A DNA stretch of 13,994 bases from an uncultured Saprospiraceae bacterium (GCA_937894165.1 CALCSX010000305.1:1-13994); one strand, 5' to 3'. Counted from the first letter of the stretch, positions 6,925 to 13,994 are shown. The notes: generated from the sequence alone by a model not told the origin. Made by a program: numbers and translations.

Positions 6925-8559
6925 TCAATGACCTACAAACACCTTCTTCATTTCCATTCCCACTATTCCAACAAAATATATTCCAGGAAATTCGGGATTA
7001 AAAATATTAGAAAATCCCGGCTTCGCTGCAATAATTTCAACCAAAATACCTTGAAAATCATATACCCGAACCTCCGAATTCACTGCAACTTCAATATTTA
7101 CCTGCCCGGAACTCGGATTTGGGTAAATATGAAGATGATTTTCATATTCAACATATTCAGCAATGGAATTAGTGCCAGAAAAATAAATAAAACCATCATT
7201 TGCTCCCTCTACTTCATAGTCTTCTCCATGAAAGCTGAAATCCTCGTTTGTTGTAAACGAAAAAATATCACCACCTCCTCTTGCATATAACGGATTATTC
7301 ACATTCCCGGTCAAACAAAAATTCTCCTCAGCGCTAAATTCTCCATCGGAATAAGATAGAATATCCGAAGCTAAATTTGCCGTCCCACAAGTAACTTCAA
7401 TAGATCCAATCTCATAATCGTTAAAATATTGGTTTCCAAAAAACACCTTGTCATCAATAAGCTTCATTTCGAAATTGCGCACCATATTTCCCCCAAAAGA
7501 TTGCACAGCTTCTAAAACTTCCAATTCTTCACTCAGTCTCAAAAACACAAAATTAGAATTGAAATTTCCACTCTCCAAAGTCAGCCCGCCTCCCAACTCG
7601 AGTACTCCGGTAAAATGCCCGCTCACCAGCCAATCCCCTTGCTGATCTTCCACCCGCATAAAATTATTATCAAAAATACCACCAAAACGTTTGATTTCTC
7701 CTCCGCCCTCCTCAGCATTGATTTTAATAGCAAAGGCATTGTCATAGACAGAGCTCGTCTGCTCTACCTGCCCATCCAATGTCAAAATACCATTAAAAAA
7801 GCCCACCATCAAGATGTCATTTTCATGAGTAGCAATACCGGATAAGACCTGCCGCCCGGTAGCGCCAATCGTGTCAATTAGTCTAAAAGAAAAATCATTT
7901 CTTAGTTCACCTACCAGCATACCTTGAAAATCTTCCACTATCAAATCATTTTCTGTGTTATAAAAACTACCGTTTATCCGACTGCCAAGGAAACATTCCC
8001 CCCCCGAAAAGCCCAACTTAACATCATTCACTGAGCCTTGAACTGAAAATAAGTGCGCGGATAAAACTCCTCCATCGAAATAATTCAAACGGACAGCCAC
8101 GAGCGCCTTACCGCCAAAAGTATTCACTATTAGTTCCCCGCCAATTTCTATTTCGTCCCAGAAGACAATAAATACACACAGAGATTGATCAGTGTCAAAC
8201 CATATTCTATCCACAATAGCGTCATTGTCATTACTGCCAAATGTCTGCAGCCACAATATTTCGCTATTTTCCCACATACTGATAAAAACATCCTCCCCAC
8301 CTACAGCACTTTTATTCCAGGCCTCAATTTCAAGTTCCCCGCGAAAGCTGCCCCCAATTATTGCTCTGGATACGTCCTTTGTCTCTAATATCAAAGGATT
8401 TACAGATCCTGAGCCACCCAGTTTCACTATTTCTCCCTGCCCTTGTGCATTTAGACTAAGAATCAGAATGAATAACATCAGAGACAGAATTTTGATTTTC
8501 CCGGGGCTTGATTTGCGCAATCCATGAGAATTAATCTTCAATTTTGTAACTTTGTGCAT
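6925..8559 (-). CDS. Secreted T9SS type A sorting-domain protein with propeller-like repeats
   Basis: This 544-aa protein has a long, strongly basic N-terminal region (residues 1-24), a hydrophobic segment (ILSLMLFILILSL) and probable signal cleavage near AQGQ (about residue 41). A shorter start inside this region is possible, but the ATG at 8559 gives a usable signal peptide. The large middle part has recurring units with GG-x-F/L and FGS/FGG-x-D/N turns (for example LQTFGSNDNDAIVD, IKRFGGIFDNNFM, VQSFGGNMVRNF), resembling SBBP/beta-propeller repeats seen in adhesin-like Bacteroidota proteins. The last 70 residues (475-544) are a type A sorting domain, with HIYPNPSSGQVNIEV, VRVYDFQG and GIYFVGIV strands and a lysine-containing tail. 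It should be exported across both membranes by the T9SS. No catalytic residues are evident, so an adhesive or structural role is a guess. It is transcribed divergently from the TPR lipoprotein gene. Confidence 0.85.
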   Translation of the reverse strand: MHKVTKLKINSHGLRKSSPGKIKILSLMLFILILSLNAQGQGEIVKLGGSGSVNPLILETKDVSRAIIGGSFRGELEIEAWNKSAVGGEDVFISMWENSEILWLQTFGSNDNDAIVDRIWFDTDQSLCVFIVFWDEIEIGGELIVNTFGGKALVAVRLNYFDGGVLSAHLFSVQGSVNDVKLGFSGGECFLGSRINGSFYNTENDLIVEDFQGMLVGELRNDFSFRLIDTIGATGRQVLSGIATHENDILMVGFFNGILTLDGQVEQTSSVYDNAFAIKINAEEGGGEIKRFGGIFDNNFMRVEDQQGDWLVSGHFTGVLELGGGLTLESGNFNSNFVFLRLSEELEVLEAVQSFGGNMVRNFEMKLIDDKVFFGNQYFNDYEIGSIEVTCGTANLASDILSYSDGEFSAEENFCLTGNVNNPLYARGGGDIFSFTTNEDFSFHGEDYEVEGANDGFIYFSGTNSIAEYVEYENHLHIYPNPSSGQVNIEVAVNSEVRVYDFQGILVEIIAAKPGFSNIFNPEFPGIYFVGIVGMEMKKVFVGH

Positions 8560-8622
8560 TCTAATTTAAATTAAGCGATAAGATGATGGGTATATGCTAA
8601 AAACGGAAATTTTCAGAAGTAG

Positions 8623-8655
8623 TTGTTACGAAACAGACTCTTTTAGTATTTTTTG
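8623..8655 (+). promoter_or_regulatory. Candidate promoter of the TPR lipoprotein gene
   Basis: TTG at 8623-8625 is followed after 21 bp by TATTTTTTG (8647-8655), which differs from TANNTTTG by one extra T. It lies in the 134-bp divergent gap, 38 bp before the ATG at 8694. I could not find a comparable box for the opposite-strand gene at 8559. Confidence 0.3.
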
Positions 8656-8693
8656 TTAATCCATTCAATATCAAATATCATAATCAAAAATTT

Positions 8694-9734
8694 ATGCATT
8701 TACAAAAAGGCAATTTTAACCATCTATTTATAACTATTGTATGTTTTATACTGCTATTTGCAGCTTGCAGCGATGCTAATAATTCCGAGGAAACATCAGA
8801 TGAAGGCACTACCCAAATCGAAGAATTGAATATGCTGAACGAACAGATTGCCAAAAATCCGAACGATCCGGAAAGATATGCCATGAGAGCTCAGATTTAT
8901 CTGGCCTATGAAAACACCTCAGATGCTATTGAGGATTTACATATGGCAATTTCTCTGGATTCACTTAACAAGGATTACTATTATTTGCTTTCAGATCTAT
9001 ATTTGGATGTGGCGAGTTCGCGCCAGAGTCTAGCTACTTTAGTAAAATTAGCGAGTTTATATCCTGAGGACGAAGAGGTTTTGATCAAATTGGCAGAATT
9101 ATATTTAATTTTCCAAATGTATGATGACTCCCGACGTACAGTCGATAGAGTTTTAGTAATAAACAAGTATAATTCTGAAGCTTTCTTTATCCTCGGCTAC
9201 GGATTTTTAGAAAGCGGGGATACAATAAGGGCAAGAAATGCCTACCTCAGAGCTGCTGAACTTAATCCGGAAACGCTTCGAAACTGGATGGCATTGGGGA
9301 ATTTAGGCATCTCCACAGGTGATAAAGAGACGGAAACCTATTTTCTCAACGCCCTTCGTATTGATTCGATCAATATGGATGCGATGAACAGCTTAGCCGT
9401 GTATTATCAGACTAATGACAGGATGGAAGAGGCAAAAGACCTTTATAAAAGATTGATAATTAGAGATAAAACCTACGTCAATGCAGCTTTTAACCTCGGA
9501 CTTGTGTACTTTGAACAAGATTCTTTAACGCAAGCGATAGACCATTTTACGATAGCTTTAGGTATTAATTCAGCTTTGCCAAGAGCCTATTATTATCGCG
9601 GAATGGCTTACGAAGATATAAAGAACTACAAGTTGGCATTGAATGATTACGAACAATCCTCCATCTTTGACCCCAACAATGAAGAATTAAAAACAGCGAT
9701 TAGAAGGGTAAAAAATCTTCAGGAAAAAAAATAA
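8694..9734 (+). CDS. Tetratricopeptide-repeat lipoprotein
   Basis: This 346-aa protein has a lipoprotein signal peptide: a hydrophobic stretch (LFITIVCFILLFAAC) ending in a lipobox-like FAAC with Cys25 as the lipidation site. The Ser-Asp and acidic residues soon after the cysteine recall, but do not exactly match, Bacteroidota surface-export signals. From about residue 50 to the end there are roughly eight TPR units, recognisable by repeated helices such as PERYAMRAQIYLAY, EEVLIKLAELYLIF, SEAFFILGYGFLES, VNAAFNLGLVYFEQ and PRAYYYRGMAYEDI with the spacing of canonical 34-residue TPRs. Such proteins are protein-protein interaction scaffolds, usually on the periplasmic or outer face of the outer membrane. 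The partner is unknown. thrS starts 45 bp downstream on the same strand; the two may be co-transcribed, although a small stem-loop lies between them. Confidence 0.88.
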   Translation: MHLQKGNFNHLFITIVCFILLFAACSDANNSEETSDEGTTQIEELNMLNEQIAKNPNDPERYAMRAQIYLAYENTSDAIEDLHMAISLDSLNKDYYYLLSDLYLDVASSRQSLATLVKLASLYPEDEEVLIKLAELYLIFQMYDDSRRTVDRVLVINKYNSEAFFILGYGFLESGDTIRARNAYLRAAELNPETLRNWMALGNLGISTGDKETETYFLNALRIDSINMDAMNSLAVYYQTNDRMEEAKDLYKRLIIRDKTYVNAAFNLGLVYFEQDSLTQAIDHFTIALGINSALPRAYYYRGMAYEDIKNYKLALNDYEQSSIFDPNNEELKTAIRRVKNLQEKK

Positions 9735-9740
9735 CTAGAC

Positions 9741-9757
9741 CGAAATTGCTAATTTCG
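9741..9757 (+). terminator. Small stem-loop between the TPR gene and thrS
   Basis: A 6-bp perfect stem (CGAAAT at 9741-9746, ATTTCG at 9752-9757) has a 5-nt loop and is followed by ACTTTTAAAATTT. It is too AT-rich and short to be a strong terminator. It could be an attenuating or processing site in the 45-bp gap. Confidence 0.3.
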
Positions 9758-9779
9758 ACTTTTAAAATTTCAAATAATT

Positions 9780-11714
9780 ATGGCAGAAGTAAAAATAACA
9801 CTTCCTGATGGCAGTATAAGAAATTACAATTCAGGAGTTTCAGGAATGGATATTGCCCTTTCGATTAGCGAAGGCTTGGCTCGCAACGTATTGGCTGCCA
9901 AGGTCAATGGTGAAGTTTGGGATGCCTCGCGTCCGATAAATAACGATTCGAAAGTTGAACTTCTGACCTGGGACAGCAAGGATGGGAAAGCCACTTTTTG
10001 GCACTCTTCTGCTCATATTCTAGCCGAAGCTATTGAGGCTTTGTATCCGGGGGCTAAATTTGGCATCGGCCCGGCTATAGAGAAAGGATTTTATTACGAT
10101 ATAGATTTTGGTGATCATCAGATCAGTTCGGATGATTTCTCGAAAATCGAGAAAAAAATGCAGGAAATTGCTTCCTCAAAAGTAGAGTTTGTCCGAAGTG
10201 AGGTAAGTAAAGCCGAAGCGGTGGACTATTTCACAGAAAAAGGCGATGAATACAAACTCGAGCTTATCAATGACCTTGAAGACGGTACCATCACATTTTA
10301 CAGACAAGGTAATTTTACCGATCTCTGTCGTGGTCCGCACCTTCCGGATTCTAGCAAAATAAAAGCTGTTAAATTGATGGCTACTGCGGGAGCATACTGG
10401 CGCGGGGATGAGAAGCGAAAACAATTGACGCGGATTTACGGTGTCACTTTCCCTAAGCAGAAGGAATTGACAGAATACCTTGAACTACTTGAGGAAGCCA
10501 AGCGCAGAGACCACAGGAAATTGGGTGCAGAACTGGAACTTTTCATGTTTTCTGAGAAAGTGGGAGCGGGCTTGCCGATTTGGCTGCCAAAAGGAGCGGC
10601 CATTCGCGAGAGATTACAGAATTTCCTAAAGAAAGAACAGGAGTTGAGGGGCTATCAAATGGTATCAACCCCACATATTGGACATAAAAACCTCTATATC
10701 ACATCCGGACATTATGCCAAATATGGCGAGGATTCCTTTCAACCCATCCGAACGCCACGAGAAGATGAGGAGTTCCTATTGAAGCCGATGAATTGTCCGC
10801 ATCACTGTGAGATTTTCGGTCACCGTCCTAGATCTTATCGGGAATTGCCCTTGCGGATAGCGGAATTCGGGACAGTTTACAGATACGAGCAGAGTGGGGA
10901 GCTGCACGGTCTTTCGAGAGTGAGAGGTTTTACGCAGGATGATGCGCACATTTTCTGTACGACGGATCAGTTGAAAGCGGAGTTTCTAAACGTACTGGAT
11001 CTGACTAAGAAAGTGCTTAATAAAATGGGATTTGATGATTATACAGCACAAATTTCATTGAGAGATCCTGAAAAACCGGAGAAATACATCGGTTCAGATG
11101 AGAACTGGGCTGCTGCCGAGGCTGCTATTATCGACGCTACTTCAGAGGTGGATTTAGTGACAGTTACAGAATTGGGGGAGGCTGCCTTCTACGGCCCTAA
11201 ACTCGATTTTATGATCAAGGATGCACTGGGCAGGCAATGGCAATTAGGTACGATTCAGGTGGATTACAATTTGCCGGAAAGGTTCGAATTGGAATATATC
11301 GGGTCTGATAATCAACCACATAGACCAGTGATGATTCACCGCGCGCCATTCGGATCGATGGAGCGATTCATGTCTATTTTGATCGAACACACTGCCGGTA
11401 AATTTCCACTATGGCTGACACCGGAGCAGTTTTCCATATTGACACTCAGCGAGAATTATAACGATTTTGCTCATGAGATTTCCGCTCAGCTGAGAGTGAA
11501 AGGAATCACAGGTTTGATCGACGATCGGGCAGAAAGTATTGGCAGAAAAATTCGCGATGCAGAATTGAAGAAAATCCCCTACATGTTGATTATTGGAGAG
11601 AAGGAATTCGAATCCGGGCAGGTGTCAGTGAGGAAATTGGGCAGGGTAGACCTGGGAACCATGGATATAGCGACATTTACTCAGCATATTTTGGACGAAA
11701 TCGGCGAGGATTAG
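9780..11714 (+). CDS. thrS: Threonyl-tRNA synthetase
   Basis: This 644-aa class II aminoacyl-tRNA synthetase charges tRNA-Thr with threonine in the cytoplasm. All domains of the full-length bacterial enzyme are present. An N-terminal TGS domain (about 1-62) is followed by the N2 editing domain, with H75-SSA-H79 and C183-RGP-H187 as the site that clears mischarged Ser-tRNA. The catalytic core (about 250-540) has zinc ligands Cys339 (MNCPHH), His390 (QDDAH) and His520 (MIHRAPFG). Motif 2 lies in YRYEQSGELHGLSRVRGFTQDD, motif 3 in HRAPFGSMERF, and the anticodon-binding domain covers about 548-640. No essential residue appears lost. Many bacteria carry infC-rpmI-rplT directly after thrS; here about 815 bp of repeat-rich DNA and a converging gene follow instead. 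The ATG at 9780 fits the usual TGS start. Confidence 0.98.
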   Translation: MAEVKITLPDGSIRNYNSGVSGMDIALSISEGLARNVLAAKVNGEVWDASRPINNDSKVELLTWDSKDGKATFWHSSAHILAEAIEALYPGAKFGIGPAIEKGFYYDIDFGDHQISSDDFSKIEKKMQEIASSKVEFVRSEVSKAEAVDYFTEKGDEYKLELINDLEDGTITFYRQGNFTDLCRGPHLPDSSKIKAVKLMATAGAYWRGDEKRKQLTRIYGVTFPKQKELTEYLELLEEAKRRDHRKLGAELELFMFSEKVGAGLPIWLPKGAAIRERLQNFLKKEQELRGYQMVSTPHIGHKNLYITSGHYAKYGEDSFQPIRTPREDEEFLLKPMNCPHHCEIFGHRPRSYRELPLRIAEFGTVYRYEQSGELHGLSRVRGFTQDDAHIFCTTDQLKAEFLNVLDLTKKVLNKMGFDDYTAQISLRDPEKPEKYIGSDENWAAAEAAIIDATSEVDLVTVTELGEAAFYGPKLDFMIKDALGRQWQLGTIQVDYNLPERFELEYIGSDNQPHRPVMIHRAPFGSMERFMSILIEHTAGKFPLWLTPEQFSILTLSENYNDFAHEISAQLRVKGITGLIDDRAESIGRKIRDAELKKIPYMLIIGEKEFESGQVSVRKLGRVDLGTMDIATFTQHILDEIGED

Positions 11715-11880
11715 GGCATCACCCTGTCTCGACCAGCACTTTTTTATGATAAAACATCTTTCAGAAGGTCGGACAGGGTCGGGTCATCCGCTTTACTGCG
11801 TTCGTTCCTCACTTGTGCCCGCTCCTACCCCTGATGCGGGATGCAGTAGGCAATCCCATCATTCCTTAAGAAATATTGAA
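11715..11880. other. Structured non-coding DNA directly after thrS, long stem-loop
   Basis: ACCCTGTC (11721-11728) plus CGACC (11730-11734) pair with GGTCG (11767-11771) plus GACAGGGT (11772-11779), giving a 13-bp stem with one bulged T and a 32-nt loop that contains a T6 run. Further short pairings follow, such as GGGAT (11838-11842) with ATCCC (11853-11857), and CCTAC with GTAGG around them. No T-run follows the main stem, so it is not a classical terminator. No ORF or tRNA fold is seen. Its GC content is higher than the spacers nearby, and it looks like an extragenic repeat, but repetition elsewhere cannot be tested here. Confidence 0.45.
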
Positions 11881-11918
11881 ATAATATTGAACCATTGAGG
11901 CATTAAGAGCTTATCCAT

Positions 11919-12006
11919 AAGCCCCGAAGGGGAGCAATATCATAGAGGTGGGTGAAGCCCACCTTATAAGTATCACGGGTAACCAGCCCTGAATGGGCGA
12001 AATAAT
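11919..12006 (+). repeat. REP-like structured unit, left copy
   Basis: This 88-nt unit carries three hairpins: CCCC-GAA-GGGG (11922-11932), AGGTGGG-TGAAG-CCCACCT around 11946-11964, and GCCC-TGAAT-GGGC (11986-11998). It aligns over its whole length, with one 1-nt indel, to the reverse complement of 12152-12240. The stems differ in sequence but stay paired (GGTGGG/CCCACC here, AATGGG/CCCATT there). Confidence 0.8.
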
Positions 12007-12151
12007 CATAGCCGGACGTTGTCATCATTATTTCTTGATTTAAATCATGACCTACAGATGGGTCAACTTATGGTATTAAACGCATTAATGAACAGCTCCG
12101 AACTCAGTGTGGGAAGAACACATCAAAAAAAATTGTGAAATACAAATCAAT
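12007..12151. other. Spacer between the two REP-like units
   Basis: These 145 bp have no credible ORF. A short palindrome, TGATTTAAATCA, lies near 12040. I see no other structure. Confidence 0.5.
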
Positions 12152-12240
12152 ATTATTACACCCTTTCAGGGCTGGCAAATTTTCCATGAAATATGAATGG
12201 GCTTCACCCATTCCTGTGATATTTCGCCCATTCAGGGCTG
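12152..12240 (-). repeat. REP-like structured unit, right copy (inverted)
   Basis: This 89-nt unit is in reverse orientation to 11919-12006. Hairpins are GCCC-ATTCA-GGGC (12226-12238), GAATGGG-CTTCA-CCCATTC (12195-12213) and CCCT-TTC-AGGG (12161-12171). Read on the - strand, the order of hairpins and the linker words (AATATCA, TGAAGCCCA, CCAGCCCTGAA, AATAAT) follow the left copy. Confidence 0.8.
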
Positions 12241-12270
12241 AATATTAGCCTTTATATTTTTGAATCATAT

Positions 12271-12531
12271 AGTATCCCGCTTGGACATTTACCTTGAACT
12301 TGAGCTCGACCTTAAAATTCCATCCAGACCACAGCATTATAGATTAAATTGTGATTTAATTCATAGCTAGGAGCAAAACCTTCACTTCTTCTATATAACT
12401 CTTTATGTTTTCAAGCATTCAAACACTAATGCTGGCGCAAGTTTGCAAATGTGCCGCACAGATCTAATCTTTTTATAAGGTATTCAAGAGTTATGTTCAT
12501 CAAAACATTGGCAATTGCCTAGCGGGATACT
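12271..12531. mobile_element. 261-bp TIR-bounded segment, MITE-like or IS remnant
   Basis: AGTATCCCGCT at 12271-12281 and AGCGGGATACT at 12521-12531 are perfect 11-bp inverted repeats; after one mismatch two more bases (GG) match. The inside has no transposase-sized ORF. It contains a 7-bp hairpin (ATTAAAT at 12343-12349, ATTTAAT at 12354-12360) and an imperfect palindrome centred on TTTGCAAA near 12445. No clear target-site duplication is visible. The right repeat shares its last base with the stop codon of the oxidoreductase gene (TAA read from 12533 to 12531). A non-autonomous element or deleted insertion sequence is the best guess; I cannot assign an IS family. Confidence 0.55.
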
Positions 12532-13760
12532 TAATGGTTCATCTTTTCTCCTTCATTATTTATATAAAAATCCACATTCCCTTCCAATCTTTTCTCCAAC
12601 ACTTCCCCCATCGCTACAGACGGCGTCAAAATTCCATATTTTTCCGGCAGATCCGGCGACAATAAACTTATCGCACTTTCGCTCAGCATCCGACTTGTCG
12701 CACCATAACCGGGATCTCTTTTTCCTTTAATTATCAACTTAAGACTGTCAGTACCCTTTCCCTCGGCAAAGAAAATAAACTTAAAGAAACCGGCCTCTCT
12801 GCTTTCCTTATTCGGACCTTCACCGGGTTTAGGCATCCGTCCATCGATTATTTTCTTGATGAAGCCGCCCTCTTTTGCGGCCATCAACAACCCAAGGGCC
12901 ATTAAAATACCAATGCCTTTCAGCCTCCCCTTGAATCCTCGCCCGCACATCATCGCCTCTTCGTAGGAAAAATTGTAGCCATATTTAAAATTCTCCAGGG
13001 CATTGCTTCTTCTCACAACCTTGGTATTTATCCCCGCCATGATGAAAGGACAAATCCAATGACCCGTCAAATTATCCTTTTTCACCGACTTCAGATCACT
13101 TTTGTCCGCCCCTTTAAAATTAGGATCCGGATTGAGTGCATACATATTGGAGATAACGGAGCGAATAGAACTGTCCTTGCGGGCGGTTTCCATCAAACTG
13201 GTCATACTGGAATAGGTTCCTCCGCTCAGCTCACCCTTTATTCCCGCTATTCTGGTGGATATTTTATCCGCATAATAGCCGAATTTCTTGTAAAACTCAT
13301 TTTGCAATTTCATCACACCCAGATCGGAGGGAACTGAATCAAAGCCGCAGCTGTGCACTATTTTTAATTGCTTTTCCGATGCTTCCTGCTGATATTGATC
13401 AATAATTTTCCGCATCCATGGCACCTCTCCGGTCAAATCACAATAATGACACCCTTCTTCGACACAGGCCTGAAGGAGTAAATCACCATATTTGCTGTAA
13501 GGACCAACCGTGGTACATAATACTTTGGTCTGTCTAGCCAAATTTTTAAGAGAAGTCAGATCAAAACTGTCGGCCAGCAATAAGGGGATATCTTTCAATC
13601 CCAATTCTTCACTTACTTCTGACAATTTCTCCTCACTCCGCCCGGCTATAGCCCATTTAAATGAGGAAGTTCCGTATTTCTCCCATAAATATTCAACTAC
13701 CAGCTTTCCTGTGAAGCCCGTCGCTCCCCAGATAATTATATCGAATTTTCTGCCGTCCAT
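12531..13760 (-). CDS. Saccharopine dehydrogenase-like NAD(P)-dependent oxidoreductase
   Basis: From the ATG at 13760 the protein has 409 residues and starts directly before a Rossmann fold: KFDIIIWGATGFTG (5-18), with the GxxGxxG nucleotide loop at 12-18 and AGRS at 39-42, which suggests a preference for NADP. Further family signatures are VGPYSKYGDLLLQACVEEGCHYCDLTGE and VHSCGFDSVPSDLG. This is the saccharopine dehydrogenase / trans-acting enoyl reductase group (Sccpdh-like), many members of which are implicated in lipid rather than lysine metabolism; the substrate here is unknown. A hydrophobic patch (GIGILMALGLLMAA) in the C-terminal third may touch membranes. Other in-frame starts are ATG at 13769 and 13781 and GTG at 13796; the GTG has an AGGAG 6 bp upstream, but nearby genes lack such sites. 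The stop overlaps the end of the TIR-bounded segment. Confidence 0.88.
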   Translation of the reverse strand: MDGRKFDIIIWGATGFTGKLVVEYLWEKYGTSSFKWAIAGRSEEKLSEVSEELGLKDIPLLLADSFDLTSLKNLARQTKVLCTTVGPYSKYGDLLLQACVEEGCHYCDLTGEVPWMRKIIDQYQQEASEKQLKIVHSCGFDSVPSDLGVMKLQNEFYKKFGYYADKISTRIAGIKGELSGGTYSSMTSLMETARKDSSIRSVISNMYALNPDPNFKGADKSDLKSVKKDNLTGHWICPFIMAGINTKVVRRSNALENFKYGYNFSYEEAMMCGRGFKGRLKGIGILMALGLLMAAKEGGFIKKIIDGRMPKPGEGPNKESREAGFFKFIFFAEGKGTDSLKLIIKGKRDPGYGATSRMLSESAISLLSPDLPEKYGILTPSVAMGEVLEKRLEGNVDFYINNEGEKMNH

Positions 13761-13807
13761 AGCTACCATTTTCCAAGTCATTTCATCTTTTAACACTATT
13801 CACTCCT

Positions 13808-13815
13808 GAAATGTA
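13808..13815 (-). promoter_or_regulatory. Possible -7 box of the oxidoreductase gene
   Basis: On the - strand TACATTTC (13815 down to 13808) matches seven of eight positions of TANNTTTG. No TTG is seen at a suitable distance. If used, transcription would start near 13800, which favours one of the ATG starts (13760-13781) over the GTG at 13796. Confidence 0.25.
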
Positions 13816-13841
13816 ATAATTAAAAGCACTTTTTCTGAATC

Positions 13842-13880
13842 AAAAAATGCCGCATTCCATTTCGAAAATGCGGCATTTTT
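13842..13880 (-). terminator. Intrinsic terminator of the partial gene at the right edge
   Basis: A perfect 14-bp stem (AAAAATGCCGCATT at 13843-13856, AATGCGGCATTTTT at 13867-13880) has a 10-nt loop and T-runs on both strands. On the - strand the T-run at the end of the stem makes a strong Rho-independent terminator 29 bp after the stop at 13910. It isolates the oxidoreductase gene from upstream transcription. Confidence 0.88.
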
Positions 13881-13909
13881 ATAATTTCTATTAGGAAGTA
13901 ACCATCCCA

Positions 13910-13994
13910 TTAAAAAACCCACTGATAAGAAATTTCCATAGACAAGGCTTTCGAAGTATTTGAATCCAAGGATTTTATAGGAAATAAATGACTG
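13910..13994 (-). CDS. 3' end of a probable outer-membrane protein (partial)
   Basis: The frame that ends with TAA at 13910-13912 is open to the window edge and gives the last 27 residues. They end in LSMEISYQWVF. Alternating residues and a C-terminal phenylalanine are the classic last strand and BAM-recognition signal of outer-membrane beta-barrel proteins. The stop lies 29 bp before a strong terminator on the same strand, which supports a real gene end. The family cannot be determined from so short a piece. Confidence 0.6.
   Translation of the reverse strand, partial: SHLFPIKSLDSNTSKALSMEISYQWVF

Noticed and set aside
8192..8527. 111-codon + strand frame inside the T9SS cargo gene
   Set aside because: It is antisense to a well-supported secreted protein with a signal peptide and sorting domain; its composition is that of a shadow frame.
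9735..9779. T-box or other riboswitch controlling thrS
   Set aside because: The gap is only 45 bp, with a single 6-bp stem, far too small for a T-box leader; such leaders are also not typical of Bacteroidota.
12405..12505. 24-codon - strand ORF inside the TIR-bounded segment
   Set aside because: It is very short, spans an imperfect palindrome and has no recognisable motif; more likely chance in repeat DNA.
11715..12530. Possible tRNA or other classical RNA gene after thrS
   Set aside because: The hairpins do not form a cloverleaf, and no TPsiC-loop GTTCRA-type motif or CCA end is placed correctly.
13802..13994. Open - strand frame of about 63 codons reaching the right edge and ending at TGA near 13802
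   Set aside because: It reads straight through both arms of a strong intrinsic terminator and has no recognisable domain. The other frame, ending at 13910, gives a typical outer-membrane C-terminus.

Overview
The window looks like a chromosomal segment from a member of the Bacteroidota, probably a free-living Cytophagia- or Saprospiria-like lineage. The evidence is AT-rich DNA, two proteins ending in type IX secretion (T9SS) type A sorting domains, several small outer-membrane beta-barrel proteins, a BlaI/M56-TonB pair, starts preceded by AT-rich sequence rather than Shine-Dalgarno motifs, and sites resembling the Bacteroidota promoter (TTG / TANNTTTG). The species cannot be named from sequence alone.

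Left part (1-3470, all + strand): the 3' end of a T9SS cargo gene, a PorT-like beta-barrel gene, and a two-gene operon. The operon has a BlaI/MecI-type repressor followed 5 bp later by a membrane M56 (BlaR1-like) metallopeptidase carrying a proline-rich periplasmic linker and a TonB C-terminal domain. Stem-loops follow all three units; the second and third resemble intrinsic terminators. A promoter-like box with overlapping inverted repeats precedes the repressor gene.

Middle part (3507-8559, all - strand): an Rpn/PD-(D/E)XK nuclease-like gene with an in-frame 12-bp tandem repeat, a second small beta-barrel gene, a secreted glucosaminidase with LysM modules, and a 544-aa T9SS cargo protein. 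The gap between the last two (6574-6924) holds a 182-bp imperfect palindrome that looks like a non-autonomous mobile or extragenic repeat.

Right part: after a divergent 134-bp promoter region come a TPR lipoprotein gene and thrS (threonyl-tRNA synthetase), both + strand. About 815 bp without a credible gene follow. This stretch is packed with structured repeat-like DNA: a long stem just after thrS, an inverted pair of ~88-nt REP-like units whose hairpins show compensatory base changes, and a 261-bp segment bounded by perfect 11-bp terminal inverted repeats. Facing thrS is a saccharopine dehydrogenase-like oxidoreductase gene (- strand). At the right edge are an intrinsic terminator and the last 27 codons of an outer-membrane-type protein (- strand).

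Most of the genes are ordinary envelope and housekeeping functions. I see no convincing new multi-gene system. The most interesting content is the non-coding repeat DNA, above all the paired REP-like units and the TIR-bounded segment whose end overlaps a stop codon.
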